Part shown: in pieces, positions 8,528 through 17,680 of the stretch
Numbering within the stretch: position 1 is the first letter of the stretch
Layout: each line of letters begins with the position of its first letter
From: Leucobacter komagatae
GTDB taxonomy: Bacteria; Actinomycetota; Actinomycetes; Actinomycetales; Microbacteriaceae
Direction: 5' to 3'
DNA length: 64,000 bases
Assembly: GCF_000834055.1 (NCBI RefSeq)
Contig: NZ_JXSQ01000008.1
Coordinates: 1 to 64,000, forward strand
Program-made: the position numbers and the translations under genes
The notes under the pieces: model-generated
The model's input: the letters and a program-made list of their open reading frames with translations, nothing else
Told to the model about the DNA's origin: nothing
Databases searched by the model: none

Positions 8528-10144
8528 ATGACACTTACGGTTTTCACGGGCGGAACCATCATCATTGAGGCGGATCGAGCAGGCAACACCCGCACGAGCG
8601 ACGCCGTCGCATTCGCGGGAGACAGGGTAGCCGCGCTCGGCGCAGCTGCCACAGCGCTCGCCGCAGAGCCCGGAGCGGTAACGGTCGACCTTGCCGGGGG
8701 CACACTCGCGCCAGGAATCGGTGAGGGCCACGCCCACCCGGTGCTCGGCGGGCTCGAAGCAATCGGCCCAAACGTCCGCGAGGCGGCCGACCTCGCAGGC
8801 ATTCTTGCCGCCGTCGCCGAGTGGCGTGCGCGCCACCCAGACGCCGAGTGGATCGTCGGCGCCAGCTACGACGCAACGTTCGCTCCAGGCGGCGTGTTTG
8901 ACGCCACGTGGCTCGACGAGGTCACCGGCGACACCCCAACGATTCTCCGCTCATGGGACTACCACACGGCATGGGTGAACTCGGCGGCTCTCGCCGCGGG
9001 CTCCATCACCGCCGAAACCCCAGACCCACCTCTTGGCCGCTACGTGCGGCGCGCAGACGGCACCCCGACGGGGACCCTGCAGGAGGCCGCGGCGAACACG
9101 TTCATCGCGGAGGTCGTGCCCCCGTTCGCACTCGCCGACAGGGTCAGCGCCATTGAATCCGCGACACTGGACTACGCCAGGCAGGGCACAACATGGGTGC
9201 AGGACGCATGGGTGGAGACAAGCGACATTCCCACCTATCTGGCCGCAGCACGCGAGGATCGGCTGCACACCCGCGTCAACCTCGCGTTTCGCGCGGACCC
9301 ATCGCTCTGGCGCGAGCAACTCGACAGCTTTGTCGCGCACCGCGCCGAGATCCGCGCGCTCGGGCATGAGCGCCTGAGCGCCGAAACGATCAAGTTCTTC
9401 GTCGACGGTGTGATCGAGAACCATACGGCCCTCCTCGCGGAGCCCTACGCAGACCGCCCAGACGAGCGCGGTCTGCCGAACTGGGAGGAGAGCGAGCTCA
9501 CCGCGGCAGCGATCGCGTTCGACGACGCCGGCTTCCAGCTCCACATCCACGCAATCGGCGACAGCGCGAACCGCATCGCACTCGACACCATCGCTGCCGT
9601 CCGCGCAAGCAACGAGCCACGTCAGCGCGCGCACGTCATCGCGCACGTCGCAATGCTCGCCCCCGCAGACATCGAGCGCTTCGCGCAACTCGACGTAATC
9701 GCGAACTTCGAGCCGTACTGGGCACAGTGCGACGCCGTCATGCAGGACCTCACGATCCCGCACATCGGGCACGACCGCGAGGGATGGCAATACCTCATCG
9801 GCTCAGTGCTGCGCTCGGGCGCAACCGTCTCATTCGGGAGCGACTGGCCGGTCACCACGAAAGACTGGCGCCCCGCACTCGCGACCGCAGTGACGCGGCA
9901 CAGCCACCTAGAGCCTGCGGCGGAGCCGTGGCTGCCACACGAGCGCGTCAGCGCCGGCGCCGCGCTTTCCGCCTACACGATGGGTACCGCGAAGCAGGCG
10001 CTCGCCCCCGAACGCGGCACACTCAACGTCGGCATGATCGCCGACGCCGTCTGGCTCTCAAACGATCCGCTCACCGTCGACCCCAACTCCATCCCATCGA
10101 TCGAGGTACGCGGTACCTGGCTCGCCGGGGCCCGAACCCACTAA
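8528..10144 (+). CDS. YtcJ/NfdA-like metal-dependent amidohydrolase
   Basis: A 538-residue amidohydrolase-superfamily protein (Amidohydro_3 type). Metal-binding GEGHAHPVLGG lies near residue 65, the start of the TIM-barrel. Later come a probable lysine ligand in ETIKFFVDGVIENHTALL, FQLHIHAIGDSANRIALD, the histidine segment RAHVIAHVAML and the late Asp in VSFGSDWPV. YtcJ-like enzymes hydrolyse N-formylated or N-acylated amines, but the substrate cannot be read from sequence. It starts at ATG 8528 with GGGG upstream. The APC permease follows 27 nt later, suggesting one uptake-and-hydrolysis unit under the divergent TetR gene. Confidence 0.9.
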   Translation: MTLTVFTGGTIIIEADRAGNTRTSDAVAFAGDRVAALGAAATALAAEPGAVTVDLAGGTLAPGIGEGHAHPVLGGLEAIGPNVREAADLAGILAAVAEWRARHPDAEWIVGASYDATFAPGGVFDATWLDEVTGDTPTILRSWDYHTAWVNSAALAAGSITAETPDPPLGRYVRRADGTPTGTLQEAAANTFIAEVVPPFALADRVSAIESATLDYARQGTTWVQDAWVETSDIPTYLAAAREDRLHTRVNLAFRADPSLWREQLDSFVAHRAEIRALGHERLSAETIKFFVDGVIENHTALLAEPYADRPDERGLPNWEESELTAAAIAFDDAGFQLHIHAIGDSANRIALDTIAAVRASNEPRQRAHVIAHVAMLAPADIERFAQLDVIANFEPYWAQCDAVMQDLTIPHIGHDREGWQYLIGSVLRSGATVSFGSDWPVTTKDWRPALATAVTRHSHLEPAAEPWLPHERVSAGAALSAYTMGTAKQALAPERGTLNVGMIADAVWLSNDPLTVDPNSIPSIEVRGTWLAGARTH

Positions 10145-10171
10145 CCACACCCAATGATTCAAAGGAGAATC

Positions 10172-11611
10172 GTGTCGAATTCCAACACGCAGACGCCGAC
10201 CACCGCCCAGCCGCACATGCGACGGGCGCTCGGCCTCACCGGGCTCACGTTCTTTGGCGTGACCTACATGACCGTGATCACCGTGTTTACGACGTACGGC
10301 ATCGTGAACCAGGTCACCGACGGCAAGCTCCCCGCCGCGTACATCGTCGCCGTGGTGACGATGCTCTTCACCGCGGCGAGCTACGCCGCAATGGTGCGGA
10401 GGTACCCGGTCGCCGGATCCGCCTACACGTACGCGCAACAGTCGTTCGGCGGCGGGCCAGGCTTCCTCACCGGGTGGGTCATGCTGCTCGACTACCTGTT
10501 CATCCCCATGATCAACTTCATGCTCATCGGGATCTACCTGAACACGCAGTTCCCCGCCATCCCGGTGTGGGCGTTCACGCTCGTCGCGCTGCTTCTCGTG
10601 CTGCTGTTCAACGTGCTCGGCATCACGCTCGTCAGCAAGCTGAACATGGCAATCATCGCGCTCTCCGTCGTACTCGTCGTCGTCTTCATGGCGCTCGCCT
10701 TCAAGCAGTACCTCGGCGGCGACCAGGCTGTGGGGATCATCGAGCCGTTCACCTTCGGTGAGGGCGGCATCGGCGCGGTCGCATCGGGTGCTGCGATCCT
10801 CGCGCTCTCCTTCCTCGGCTTCGACGCGGTCTCGACCCTGTCGGAGGAGGCGAAGAACCCCCGCCGCGATATCCCCCGTGCCATCATGCTCTCGACGCTC
10901 GTCGGCGGCTTCTTCTTCATCCTCGTCGCGTGGGCGGGCGCACTCGCGTTCAACCCGGACTGGTCATCGCTCACCGACGCCCAGATCGAGGCCGCAGGCA
11001 CGACGGTGATGGACTCATTCGGGGCCGGCTGGTTTACGTCGTTCTTCGTCGCAGTGTACGTCGCAGGCGCGTTCGGGTCTGGCATGACGGGTCAGGTTTC
11101 CGTCTCGCGCATCCTCTACGCAATGGGCCGCGACGGCATGCTCCCGAAGCCGCTCTCGCGGCTGCACAAGCGGTTCGGCACCCCGAGCATCGCGGGTGTC
11201 GTCGTTTCCGTCTTCGCGCTCTCGGCGCTGTTCGTGCCGTTCGACACCGTCGCATTCATGATCAGCTTCGGCGCGCTTGCGGCATTCGCGATGGTGAACC
11301 TCTCCGTGATCCGCACCTACCTCTTCCCGAAGGGCGGCCGCACGCGGCCAGCGGCCTTCTGGGAGCTGGTGCGCTACGGCCTCTTCCCGCTCATCGGCTT
11401 CGGACTCACCATCTGGCTGTGGACGTCGCTTGAACCCGTAACGTGGCTCGTTGGGCTCGTCTGGATCGCGGTGGGCATCGGCGTCATCGCCCTCGTGACG
11501 AAGGGCTTCAGGAAGCCAGTGCCGAAGATGGACTTCTCTGAGGGCGACCCAACAACCACCCAGATCGACGCGCTCGGCGACGAGTACCCGCTCGAGGGCG
11601 ACCGCGGCTAG
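10172..11611 (+). CDS. APC-family amino acid/amine permease
   Basis: A 479-residue transporter of the amino acid-polyamine-organocation family with about 12 hydrophobic segments. TM1 begins LGLTGLTFFGVTYMTVIT. The conserved TM6 region ALSFLGFDAVSTLSEEAKNPRRDIPRAI is typical of APC permeases, and the soluble loop RDGMLPKPLSRLHKRFGTPS follows TM8. The GTG start at 10172 (MSNSN) has AAAGGAG 5 nt upstream, which decides it over the longer frame. It lies directly after the amidohydrolase and probably imports its substrate or exchanges its product. A 15-bp hairpin terminator follows. Confidence 0.92.
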   Translation: MSNSNTQTPTTAQPHMRRALGLTGLTFFGVTYMTVITVFTTYGIVNQVTDGKLPAAYIVAVVTMLFTAASYAAMVRRYPVAGSAYTYAQQSFGGGPGFLTGWVMLLDYLFIPMINFMLIGIYLNTQFPAIPVWAFTLVALLLVLLFNVLGITLVSKLNMAIIALSVVLVVVFMALAFKQYLGGDQAVGIIEPFTFGEGGIGAVASGAAILALSFLGFDAVSTLSEEAKNPRRDIPRAIMLSTLVGGFFFILVAWAGALAFNPDWSSLTDAQIEAAGTTVMDSFGAGWFTSFFVAVYVAGAFGSGMTGQVSVSRILYAMGRDGMLPKPLSRLHKRFGTPSIAGVVVSVFALSALFVPFDTVAFMISFGALAAFAMVNLSVIRTYLFPKGGRTRPAAFWELVRYGLFPLIGFGLTIWLWTSLEPVTWLVGLVWIAVGIGVIALVTKGFRKPVPKMDFSEGDPTTTQIDALGDEYPLEGDRG

Positions 11612-11620
11612 CCAACGCGA

Positions 11621-11661
11621 CGCCCTGCCCGCAGCACCACGAGTCAGCTGCGGGCAGGGCG
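11621..11661. terminator. Bidirectional hairpin terminator (APC permease / birA)
   Basis: Perfect 15-bp arms (11621-11635, 11647-11661) around an 11-nt loop, between the convergent permease and biotin ligase genes. Confidence 0.8.
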
Positions 11662-11695
11662 CGCGATGTCGCCACTGCGGTATCGCGCGGCGGGG

Positions 11696-12601
11696 CTAGC
11701 GCAGGTGCTGCACGTCGCCCGCGTTCACCGTGAGAGTTCCCCCGGTCGGCAGATCCACAATGAGCGCGCCGTCCTCCGCGAGCTGGCGCGCCCTACCGTC
11801 GACGATCTCGTCGCCGGGCAGGTGCACGCGCACCTCAGTTCCGAGGGTGAGGGAGTGCCGTGCTGAGCGGATGCGGATCGCTTCCGGCTCGCGCGCGGCA
11901 AGCTCGGTCAGCCTGAGCAGCTCAGCAGTCACCGCCGCGACGACACGATCGGCAAGCTCGGCGCCGAGCGGATCACCGAAGCTCTCAGCTCCGCCGACAT
12001 CCGCTCCCGCGGCGAGCAGCGACGTTGCGCGCTCCGTCGGCAACTCCCACTCGGGGATGAGCAGGTTCATGCCCATGCCGACGATGGCGGTCCCGTCTGG
12101 GAGGAGCTCGCACAGGATCCCGCACAGCTTCTTGCCAGTGCGCCCAGCGATCGCGTCTGCCTCATCACGCACATGAATGTCGTTCGGCCACTTCATCCCT
12201 ACGCGCAACGCCTCCGTCTCGTCGCGCGCGGCCGCTGCCGAAAACAGGGGCTGAAACGCGGCGTTCACCGCGGAACCCGTGATGAATGGGAGCCAGCCTG
12301 GGCCCAGTTCGCCCCACTGGGGCGCCGCGCCAGCCGACTCAGCTCCGGCGCTCGGGTCGACGCCGTAACCGCGCACCAGCATCGAGACGGCAAGCGCCCG
12401 GCCGGGCAACACCTCCCAGCCGCGCGACAGGCGCCCCCTCCCCGCGGTCTGGTTGTCGGTGAGCAGCACCGTGCCGTGCGGCAGGGGCTCGCGAGCGCGC
12501 ACCGCCTCGGCCGCGAGGTCACGCAGCTCGGCATTCGTAGACGGCGACTCGTCTCGCCATTCGACACGGGGCTGCTGGGCGCGGGTAAGCCTGAGTTCCA
12601 T
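11696..12601 (-). CDS. birA: Biotin--[acetyl-CoA-carboxylase] ligase BirA
   Basis: BirA activates biotin to biotinyl-AMP and attaches it to the carrier lysine of carboxylases. The 301-residue protein shows PSTNAELRDLA, the biotin-AMP pocket TVLLTDNQTAGRGRLSRGW and MKWPNDIHV followed by GKKLCGILCEL, then the small C-terminal beta domain (LGTEVRVHLPGDEIVDGRA). It lacks the N-terminal DNA-binding domain of the E. coli repressor form, so it is ligase only. The start at 12601 (MELRLTR) has TAAGCT 7 nt upstream and weak GGAG nearby. It is divergent from the carboxylase beta gene. Its likely substrate, the BCCP-bearing alpha subunit, is encoded at 47.3 kb. Confidence 0.95.
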   Translation of the reverse strand: MELRLTRAQQPRVEWRDESPSTNAELRDLAAEAVRAREPLPHGTVLLTDNQTAGRGRLSRGWEVLPGRALAVSMLVRGYGVDPSAGAESAGAAPQWGELGPGWLPFITGSAVNAAFQPLFSAAAARDETEALRVGMKWPNDIHVRDEADAIAGRTGKKLCGILCELLPDGTAIVGMGMNLLIPEWELPTERATSLLAAGADVGGAESFGDPLGAELADRVVAAVTAELLRLTELAAREPEAIRIRSARHSLTLGTEVRVHLPGDEIVDGRARQLAEDGALIVDLPTGGTLTVNAGDVQHLR

Positions 12602-12608
12602 AGCTCCG

Positions 12609-12614
12609 AGCTTA
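12609..12614 (-). promoter_or_regulatory. -10 box for leaderless birA
   Basis: TAAGCT on the minus strand, 7 nt before the birA ATG at 12601. Confidence 0.5.
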
Positions 12615-12727
12615 TGCCCGCCCGAACGCGCTGCGTCGCACCCCCAACCCCCGATCGCTGAGGAAATCAACGAAGGATCTGCAGTTCAGTTGGAGGAGTT
12701 CTTGAACTTTGCGGCATGTACCCGCGC

Positions 12728-12733
12728 TAGGCT
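12728..12733 (+). promoter_or_regulatory. -10 box for leaderless accD-type gene
   Basis: TAGGCT exactly 6 nt before the GTG start at 12740. The same hexamer precedes the Nudix gene and the biotin carboxylase gene at 47.3 kb. Confidence 0.6.
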
Positions 12734-12739
12734 AAACGG

Positions 12740-14344
12740 GTGACCTCAGAGAACGACACCGCCCCCGAGTACCTCGCAACGACGGCTGGCCGCATCGCGG
12801 ACCATCGCCTGAAGTACCAAGAGGCAGTCGGCGACCGCGACGCGGCAGCGGCAGCCAAGCAGCATCCACGCGGCAAGATGACCGCCCGCGAGCGCATCGC
12901 GTCGCTGCTCGATCCTGGATCCTTTGTCGAGTTCGACAAGTACGTGAAGCACCGCGCGACCGCCTTCGGCATGGACGCGAACAAGCCATTCGGCGACGCC
13001 GTCGTCACGGGCGCCGGCACAATCCACGGCCGCCAGGTCGTCGTCTACTCGCAGGACTTCACCACCTTCGGCGGCTCGCTCGGTGAGGCAGCTGGCGAAA
13101 AGATCGTCAAGGCGATGGACTTCGCGATGAAGACCGGCGCTCCCATCATCGGCATGCTCGACTCCGGCGGCGCCCGCATCCAGGAGGGCGTCTTCTCGCT
13201 CTCGCAGTACGCACGCATCTTCAAGCGCAACACGATGTCGTCTGGCGTGATCCCGCAGATCTCGATCGTCATGGGCCCGTCGGCCGGCGGCGCCGTGTAC
13301 TCCCCCGCGCTCACCGACTTCGTCATCATGGTCGACAAGACGAGCAACATGTTCGTCACCGGACCCGACGTCATCAAGACCGTCACTGGCGAAGAGGTTG
13401 GCTTCGAGGAGCTCGGCGGCGCGCTCACGCACAACAAGACGAGCGGCGTCTCGCACTACCTCGCAAGCGACGAGCTCGACGCGCTCGACTACGCGCGCAC
13501 CCTCATCAGCTTCCTCCCCGACAACAACCTCGCTGAGGCACCGATCTACGACAGCGACACCGCGTTCGAGATCACCGAGGCCGATCGTCGCCTGAACACG
13601 ATCATCCCCGACAGCCAGAACCAGCCATACGACATGAAGGTCGTCATCGAGGCGATCCTCGACGGCGGCGACTTCCTCGAGGTACAGCCGCTGTTCGCGC
13701 CGAACATCCTGATCGGCTTCGGCCGCGTCGAGGGCCGCACCGTCGGCATCGTCGCGAACCAGCCGAACCAGATGGCAGGCACCCTGAACATCGACGCGAG
13801 CGAGAAGGCCGCACGCTTCGTGCGGTTCTGCGACGCGTTCTCGATCCCGATCCTCACCCTCGTCGACGTGCCGGGCTACCTGCCAGGCACCGAGCAGGAG
13901 TACCAGGGCGTGATTCGCCGCGGCGCGAAGCTGCTGTTCGCATACGCCGAGGCGACCGTGCCGCTCGTCACCATCATCACCCGCAAGGCCTACGGCGGAG
14001 CGTACATCGTGATGGGTTCGAAGGAGATGGGCGCAGACTTCAACATCGCGTGGCCCACCGCCGAGATCGCCGTCATGGGCGGTGCTGGCGCCGTGAACAT
14101 CCTCTACCGCAAGGAGCTCGCAGCAGCTGAGGCCGCTGGCGAGGACGTCGAGGCGCTGCGCGCGAAGCTCACCGCGAAGTACACGGCAGACGTCACGAGC
14201 CCGTTCCTCGCTGCTGAGCGCGGCGAGATCGACAACGTGCTCGAGCCAGCTGGCACCCGCCTCGCTGTCATCAAGGCGCTCCGCGGCCTCCGCGGCAAGC
14301 GCGACGAGCTGCCGGCGAAGAAGCACGGAAACATCCCGCTATGA
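12740..14344 (+). CDS. Acyl-CoA (acetyl/propionyl-CoA) carboxylase beta subunit
   Basis: This carboxyltransferase subunit moves CO2 from carboxybiotin to acetyl- or propionyl-CoA, forming malonyl- or methylmalonyl-CoA. The 534 residues follow the AccD/PccB pattern: [18 protein letters not shown] at the start, the first oxyanion region [15 protein letters not shown] with [17 protein letters not shown], and in the second half [12 protein letters not shown] and [21 protein letters not shown]. The GTG start at 12740 is 6 nt after a TAGGCT box. The epsilon subunit gene overlaps its stop codon (ATGA). Chain-length preference cannot be decided by eye. Divergent from birA. Confidence 0.97.
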   Translation: MTSENDTAPEYLATTAGRIADHRLKYQEAVGDRDAAAAAKQHPRGKMTARERIASLLDPGSFVEFDKYVKHRATAFGMDANKPFGDAVVTGAGTIHGRQVVVYSQDFTTFGGSLGEAAGEKIVKAMDFAMKTGAPIIGMLDSGGARIQEGVFSLSQYARIFKRNTMSSGVIPQISIVMGPSAGGAVYSPALTDFVIMVDKTSNMFVTGPDVIKTVTGEEVGFEELGGALTHNKTSGVSHYLASDELDALDYARTLISFLPDNNLAEAPIYDSDTAFEITEADRRLNTIIPDSQNQPYDMKVVIEAILDGGDFLEVQPLFAPNILIGFGRVEGRTVGIVANQPNQMAGTLNIDASEKAARFVRFCDAFSIPILTLVDVPGYLPGTEQEYQGVIRRGAKLLFAYAEATVPLVTIITRKAYGGAYIVMGSKEMGADFNIAWPTAEIAVMGGAGAVNILYRKELAAAEAAGEDVEALRAKLTAKYTADVTSPFLAAERGEIDNVLEPAGTRLAVIKALRGLRGKRDELPAKKHGNIPL

Positions 14345-14676
14345 ACGGCAACACTCCGCTCCAGGCAACCGAGCTCGCCCGCGAACTCGGATTCGACGAC
14401 GCGGCGCTTGGCGAGCTTCCGCCAGACGCCGCGGCGCGCGACGCCGCGAAACGCGAGGACGTTGGCGAAACCGACGACGCGATCAACGGCGACGACATCA
14501 CGTTCGTCACCCGCGGCGTGAGCGAGGAGGAGCGGGCAGCGGTCATCGCAGTGCTCACCGAGGCACGCGCCGAGGAGACCCGTCGAGTGAAGCGCGTCGC
14601 CAGGCGCGACCGTGAGCCCTGGGCGCGGTCACAGCGCGTCCCTGACGGCATCGCAGACCTCCTGCTCGACGCATAA
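14341..14676 (+). CDS. Acyl-CoA carboxylase epsilon subunit
   Basis: A 111-residue acidic protein whose C-terminal half carries the actinobacterial AccE/PccE pattern: [20 protein letters not shown], then a basic stretch and a final [13 protein letters not shown]. Epsilon subunits bridge and stimulate the alpha-beta carboxylase complex in actinobacteria. The start codon overlaps the beta-subunit stop by 4 nt, so translation is coupled. The N-terminal 50 residues ([12 protein letters not shown] and an Ala/Asp-rich stretch) look disordered and show no recognised domain. Assignment rests on position and the C-terminal motif. Confidence 0.88.
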   Translation: MNGNTPLQATELARELGFDDAALGELPPDAAARDAAKREDVGETDDAINGDDITFVTRGVSEEERAAVIAVLTEARAEETRRVKRVARRDREPWARSQRVPDGIADLLLDA

Positions 14677-14681
14677 CGGCT

Positions 14682-14687
14682 TAGGCT
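14682..14687 (+). promoter_or_regulatory. -10 box for leaderless Nudix gene
   Basis: TAGGCT, 6 nt before the ATG at 14694. Confidence 0.55.
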
Positions 14688-14693
14688 GGGGGT

Positions 14694-15383
14694 ATGGCAC
14701 GTACTGCAGCGGAAGCCCGGCAACAACTCAAAGACGCGGTGGATCGCGGATTCGACATCGAATTCACCCCGCCGTTTCCCGCTCGGGAAGGCGAACTGCG
14801 CCGATCGGCGGTGCTGATTCTCTTCGGCGCGCTCGACAGCATCCCAGCCGATCCGACCGCAGGGCGACCGGTACCAACCGAGTTGGACATTCTCCTCACC
14901 CGTAGGGCCGACCGTATGCGCCACCACGCCGGCCAGATCGCGTTTCCCGGCGGCGGCGTCGAACCTGAAGACGCCGACATCACCGCCACCGCGCTCCGCG
15001 AGGCTGCGGAGGAGACGGGGTTGGACCCGGCAGGGGTCGAGGTGCTCGGCACGCTCCCCGAGATTCACGTGCCAGTGAGCCGCAACCTCGTGACGCCCGT
15101 CATCGGTTGGTGGCGTTTGCCGAGCGAGGTCGCAGCGGACCGCACGGAGTCCGTCGAGGTGTTTCGCGTTCCCGTTGCGGAAATGCTCGACCCGGCGGCC
15201 CGCGGCCACTCGGTGTTGCAGCGCGACGGCTTCACCCACCGCGGCGCAGCCTTCAAACTGCAGGAACGCTTCGGCGGGCACACCGTGTGGGGGTTCACCG
15301 GCATGCTGCTCTCCAGCGTCTACGACGGCGTCGGCTGGTCGACGCCGTGGCAGCCGGGAACAGACTTCGCGGTCACCGGCTGA
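14694..15383 (+). CDS. Nudix hydrolase, CoA pyrophosphatase type
   Basis: A 229-residue Nudix protein. The Nudix box runs from GGGVEPEDADITATALREAA into EETGL at about residues 84-108. It is preceded by LLTRRADRMRHHAGQIAFPGG, which fits the NudL-like CoA pyrophosphatase subfamily that splits CoA or acyl-CoA into 4'-phosphopantetheine and 3',5'-ADP. It has its own -10 box 18 nt after the epsilon subunit stop but shares a strand with the carboxylase genes, so it may help control CoA pools for lipid synthesis (inference). It is convergent with the dGTPase gene, with 3 nt between them. Confidence 0.9.
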   Translation: MARTAAEARQQLKDAVDRGFDIEFTPPFPAREGELRRSAVLILFGALDSIPADPTAGRPVPTELDILLTRRADRMRHHAGQIAFPGGGVEPEDADITATALREAAEETGLDPAGVEVLGTLPEIHVPVSRNLVTPVIGWWRLPSEVAADRTESVEVFRVPVAEMLDPAARGHSVLQRDGFTHRGAAFKLQERFGGHTVWGFTGMLLSSVYDGVGWSTPWQPGTDFAVTG

Positions 15384-15386
15384 GCG

Positions 15387-17018
15387 TCACCCCGCACGGG
15401 TGAGCAGGCCGAAGGCTGCGACCGCCTGCTGGTCCGTGAACGAGGAGACGTAGTCGAGGATCGCGCGGGCGCGGCCGCGGCGACGGATTCCCGTCCCAGT
15501 AATGTCGCCCTGCAGCAGTTCAGGGCGATCCCGGGACAGCTCAAAGAGGCTTTCCGTCGCCTCGTCGACCCACTCGAGCAGCCGCCTGGGCGCCCGCCCG
15601 GCGTCGACGGGGTCAGACAGCCAGGAGTCGAAGCCGAGCACGAGTTCCTCGACGACCCTGGCCTGGCCGCGCTGCGAGTGGGCGAGGTCCGGGGTCTCGA
15701 GCACGAAGCTTGAGTGCACAAACTTCAGCACGGCGACCTCGTGCCACGCTCGCTGGTTCAACCGAACGTGCCCGCCGCGCATGTGCGGCCTCGCCTCAAC
15801 GACGATCGCCGAGCGGAGCCGCTCGATCCACCGCCTGGTGAAGCCCGAAACGGCCCGCTCGCTCGCGATTCCACCGTCGTAGGGAGTCGAGAGCAGTCCG
15901 TCTGCGAGTTCGTCGCTCACTCGCTGCACGGCCTCACGGAAGGCACCGCGGTCGGCGATCCAGCCGTCCTTGCGGCTCATGCTCCGCCAGCGCAGCTCGA
16001 GCGAGCGACCAGGCCTGCGCCAATCTGCCTGGATCGCCGCAAGCGGCTCGGCGGCGAGCGCCGTGTCCTTCGCGAGCCAGGTCTGCAGCTCGGCCGAAAC
16101 GGCAGCGTGCTGCAGCACGCCTGCGCGCGTGAAGTCGTCCAGGTCGTGCACGGCGTAGGCGATGTCGTCTGCGACGTCCATGACCGCGCACTCGACGGTC
16201 TGAACACCCTCGCCGATTGCGGGGAACGCAGCGAGCGAGGATTCCAGCTCGCCAGCCTCGAGCACGTAGCTTGAGAACTTTTCGGCGCCGTTGACCGGGT
16301 CGTTGCCTACGCCGCGCGGCCGCTCGGCGACGGGGAGGTCATCGGCGGTGACGCCGATCCACCGCCCGCGCGTCCACGGGTACTTGAGCACCGAAGCGCG
16401 CACGGCCGCAGTGAGGTTGAGCCCGGGGAAATCGCGCCCGAGCGTGTCGAGTGAGGTGAGGATGCGGAATGTCTGCGCGTTGCCCTCGAAGCCCTCGGCG
16501 AGGCCAAGCCGCTCGCGGGCGACGCGGTCGAGCACCCGCTCGCCGAGGTGCCCGAACGGCGGGTGGCCGAGATCGTGCGCGTGTGCTGCGGCCTGCGCAA
16601 CGATCGTGTCGCAGCCGCCGAGCGCGACGATGGTCGCGCCGGTCTCGTCGTCGTGCGCTGCCTCGCCGCGCGCGAAGGCCTCGTGCTGGGCCGCGGCGCC
16701 CGCGAGGTTTGACGCGACGACACGCGCGACCGCGCTCACCTTCAACGAGTGCGTGAGGCGGTTGTGCATCACGGGCCCAACGCCCGACTGTGGTACCACC
16801 TGGGTGACGTCGGAGAGGCGGGCGAAGTACGACGAGAAGCGGATGCGCTCAAGATCGATGCGGAACTGTTCGAGCTCTGAGCTGTCGCCGATCTCACCAC
16901 TCTCACCCTGCACGTCAGGGGTGTCGGCTGTGAGAGACGCGTGCTGCGAGGACTCCTGTTCGGCGTATCTTCTGCTCGCTCGGGTCACCGGAATCGCGTG
17001 CTCAGTCATGCCCCTCAT
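15387..17018 (-). CDS. dgt: Deoxyguanosinetriphosphate triphosphohydrolase-like HD protein
   Basis: This protein would cleave dNTPs to deoxynucleosides and triphosphate, controlling the dNTP pool. The HD-domain metal site is visible as HNRLTHSLKVSAVARVV followed by HAHDLGHPPFGHLGE, with the third ligand in VMDVADDIAYAVHDLDDF. The 543-residue length is at the long end for the family. The C-terminal half contains the usual dGTPase extension (GHVRLNQRAWHEVAVLKFV). The start is 17018 or the ATG at 17009 (MTEHAIPV), and spacing to purine-rich sequence does not clearly choose. It is divergent from an acetyltransferase gene with only about 36 nt between starts, so the promoters overlap. Confidence 0.92.
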   Translation of the reverse strand: MRGMTEHAIPVTRASRRYAEQESSQHASLTADTPDVQGESGEIGDSSELEQFRIDLERIRFSSYFARLSDVTQVVPQSGVGPVMHNRLTHSLKVSAVARVVASNLAGAAAQHEAFARGEAAHDDETGATIVALGGCDTIVAQAAAHAHDLGHPPFGHLGERVLDRVARERLGLAEGFEGNAQTFRILTSLDTLGRDFPGLNLTAAVRASVLKYPWTRGRWIGVTADDLPVAERPRGVGNDPVNGAEKFSSYVLEAGELESSLAAFPAIGEGVQTVECAVMDVADDIAYAVHDLDDFTRAGVLQHAAVSAELQTWLAKDTALAAEPLAAIQADWRRPGRSLELRWRSMSRKDGWIADRGAFREAVQRVSDELADGLLSTPYDGGIASERAVSGFTRRWIERLRSAIVVEARPHMRGGHVRLNQRAWHEVAVLKFVHSSFVLETPDLAHSQRGQARVVEELVLGFDSWLSDPVDAGRAPRRLLEWVDEATESLFELSRDRPELLQGDITGTGIRRRGRARAILDYVSSFTDQQAVAAFGLLTRAG

Positions 17019-17042
17019 TCAACCACTCAGGCGGCCCCGTTC

Positions 17043-17048
17043 TAGCAT
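17043..17048 (+). promoter_or_regulatory. -10 box for leaderless GNAT gene
   Basis: TAGCAT, 6 nt before the ATG at 17055. Confidence 0.5.
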
Positions 17049-17054
17049 TGAGTT

Positions 17055-17597
17055 ATGACTGACATGCTCTTGCACACCGAACGCCTCGAACTGCGCCTCC
17101 TCACCGAGGCCGATGTTGACTGGCTCGTGAGTGTGCACGCCCGGCCTGACGTCGGCCGCTTCATCCCGGCTGGCCCGTGGACCGAAGACATCGCGGACGG
17201 CGAAGTGGCGAAGCGGCTGTCGCGCCGCGGTTTCGATACGGATGCTGGGGCTGTTTCCGTCGTTGCGACGTGCGATGGGGAGCCCGTCGTGGATCTCGTG
17301 AGCTGGTACACGGATCGCGAGCACGGCATCGCGGACATCGGGTGGGCGGCCGACCCGGAGCACGCGGGGAAGGGCTATGTCACGGAGGCGGCAGCTGGGC
17401 TGCTCGACTTTCTGTTCGGGCAGGTTCAGATGCACCGCGTCGCGGCAAAAATCGACCCGCGGAACACGCCGTCAATGCGCGTAGCCGAGCGTCTCGGGAT
17501 GCAGCTCGAGGGTCACCTGCGCGAGAACGATTGGATGCACGGTGAGTGGTGCGACACACTCGTGTACGGGATGCTCGCTGGCGACAGGGACGCGTAG
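17055..17597 (+). CDS. RimJ/RimL-type GNAT N-acetyltransferase
   Basis: A 180-residue acetyltransferase of the GNAT superfamily. It opens with LHTERLELRLLTEADVDWLV. The acetyl-CoA region is DIGWAADPEHAGKGYVTEAA, and the RimJ/L-type DPRNTPSMRVAERLGMQLEG follows, then REND and WCDTLVYGML near the end. Such enzymes acetylate protein N-termini or small molecules, and the substrate here is unknown. ATG at 17055 is 6 nt after a -10 box. It is divergent from dgt. A 24-nt tandem repeat follows the gene. Confidence 0.9.
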   Translation: MTDMLLHTERLELRLLTEADVDWLVSVHARPDVGRFIPAGPWTEDIADGEVAKRLSRRGFDTDAGAVSVVATCDGEPVVDLVSWYTDREHGIADIGWAADPEHAGKGYVTEAAAGLLDFLFGQVQMHRVAAKIDPRNTPSMRVAERLGMQLEGHLRENDWMHGEWCDTLVYGMLAGDRDA

Positions 17598-17599
17598 CT

Positions 17600-17647
17600 G
17601 TCCGCGCCGCCGTGCGTGGGGCCGTCCGCGCCGCCGCGCGCGGGGCT
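17600..17647. repeat. 24-bp tandem duplication
   Basis: Two adjacent 24-nt copies (17600-17623 and 17624-17647) with about 3 differences, both very GC-rich. They lie between the acetyltransferase stop and the promoter of the next gene. No function is apparent. Confidence 0.75.
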
Positions 17648-17668
17648 GACAGTGCCGGGGGCCGCGCT

Positions 17669-17674
17669 TACACT
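17669..17674 (+). promoter_or_regulatory. -10 box for leaderless DUF4287-like gene
   Basis: TACACT, 6 nt before the ATG at 17681. This supports that start over the longer frame beginning at 17546. Confidence 0.5.
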
Positions 17675-17680
17675 GATTCC

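Noticed and set aside
12746-14326. 526-codon minus-strand frame opposite the carboxylase beta gene
   Set aside because: Exactly mirrors the conserved gene; translation is Asp/Glu/Arg/Val-rich with no recognisable domain.
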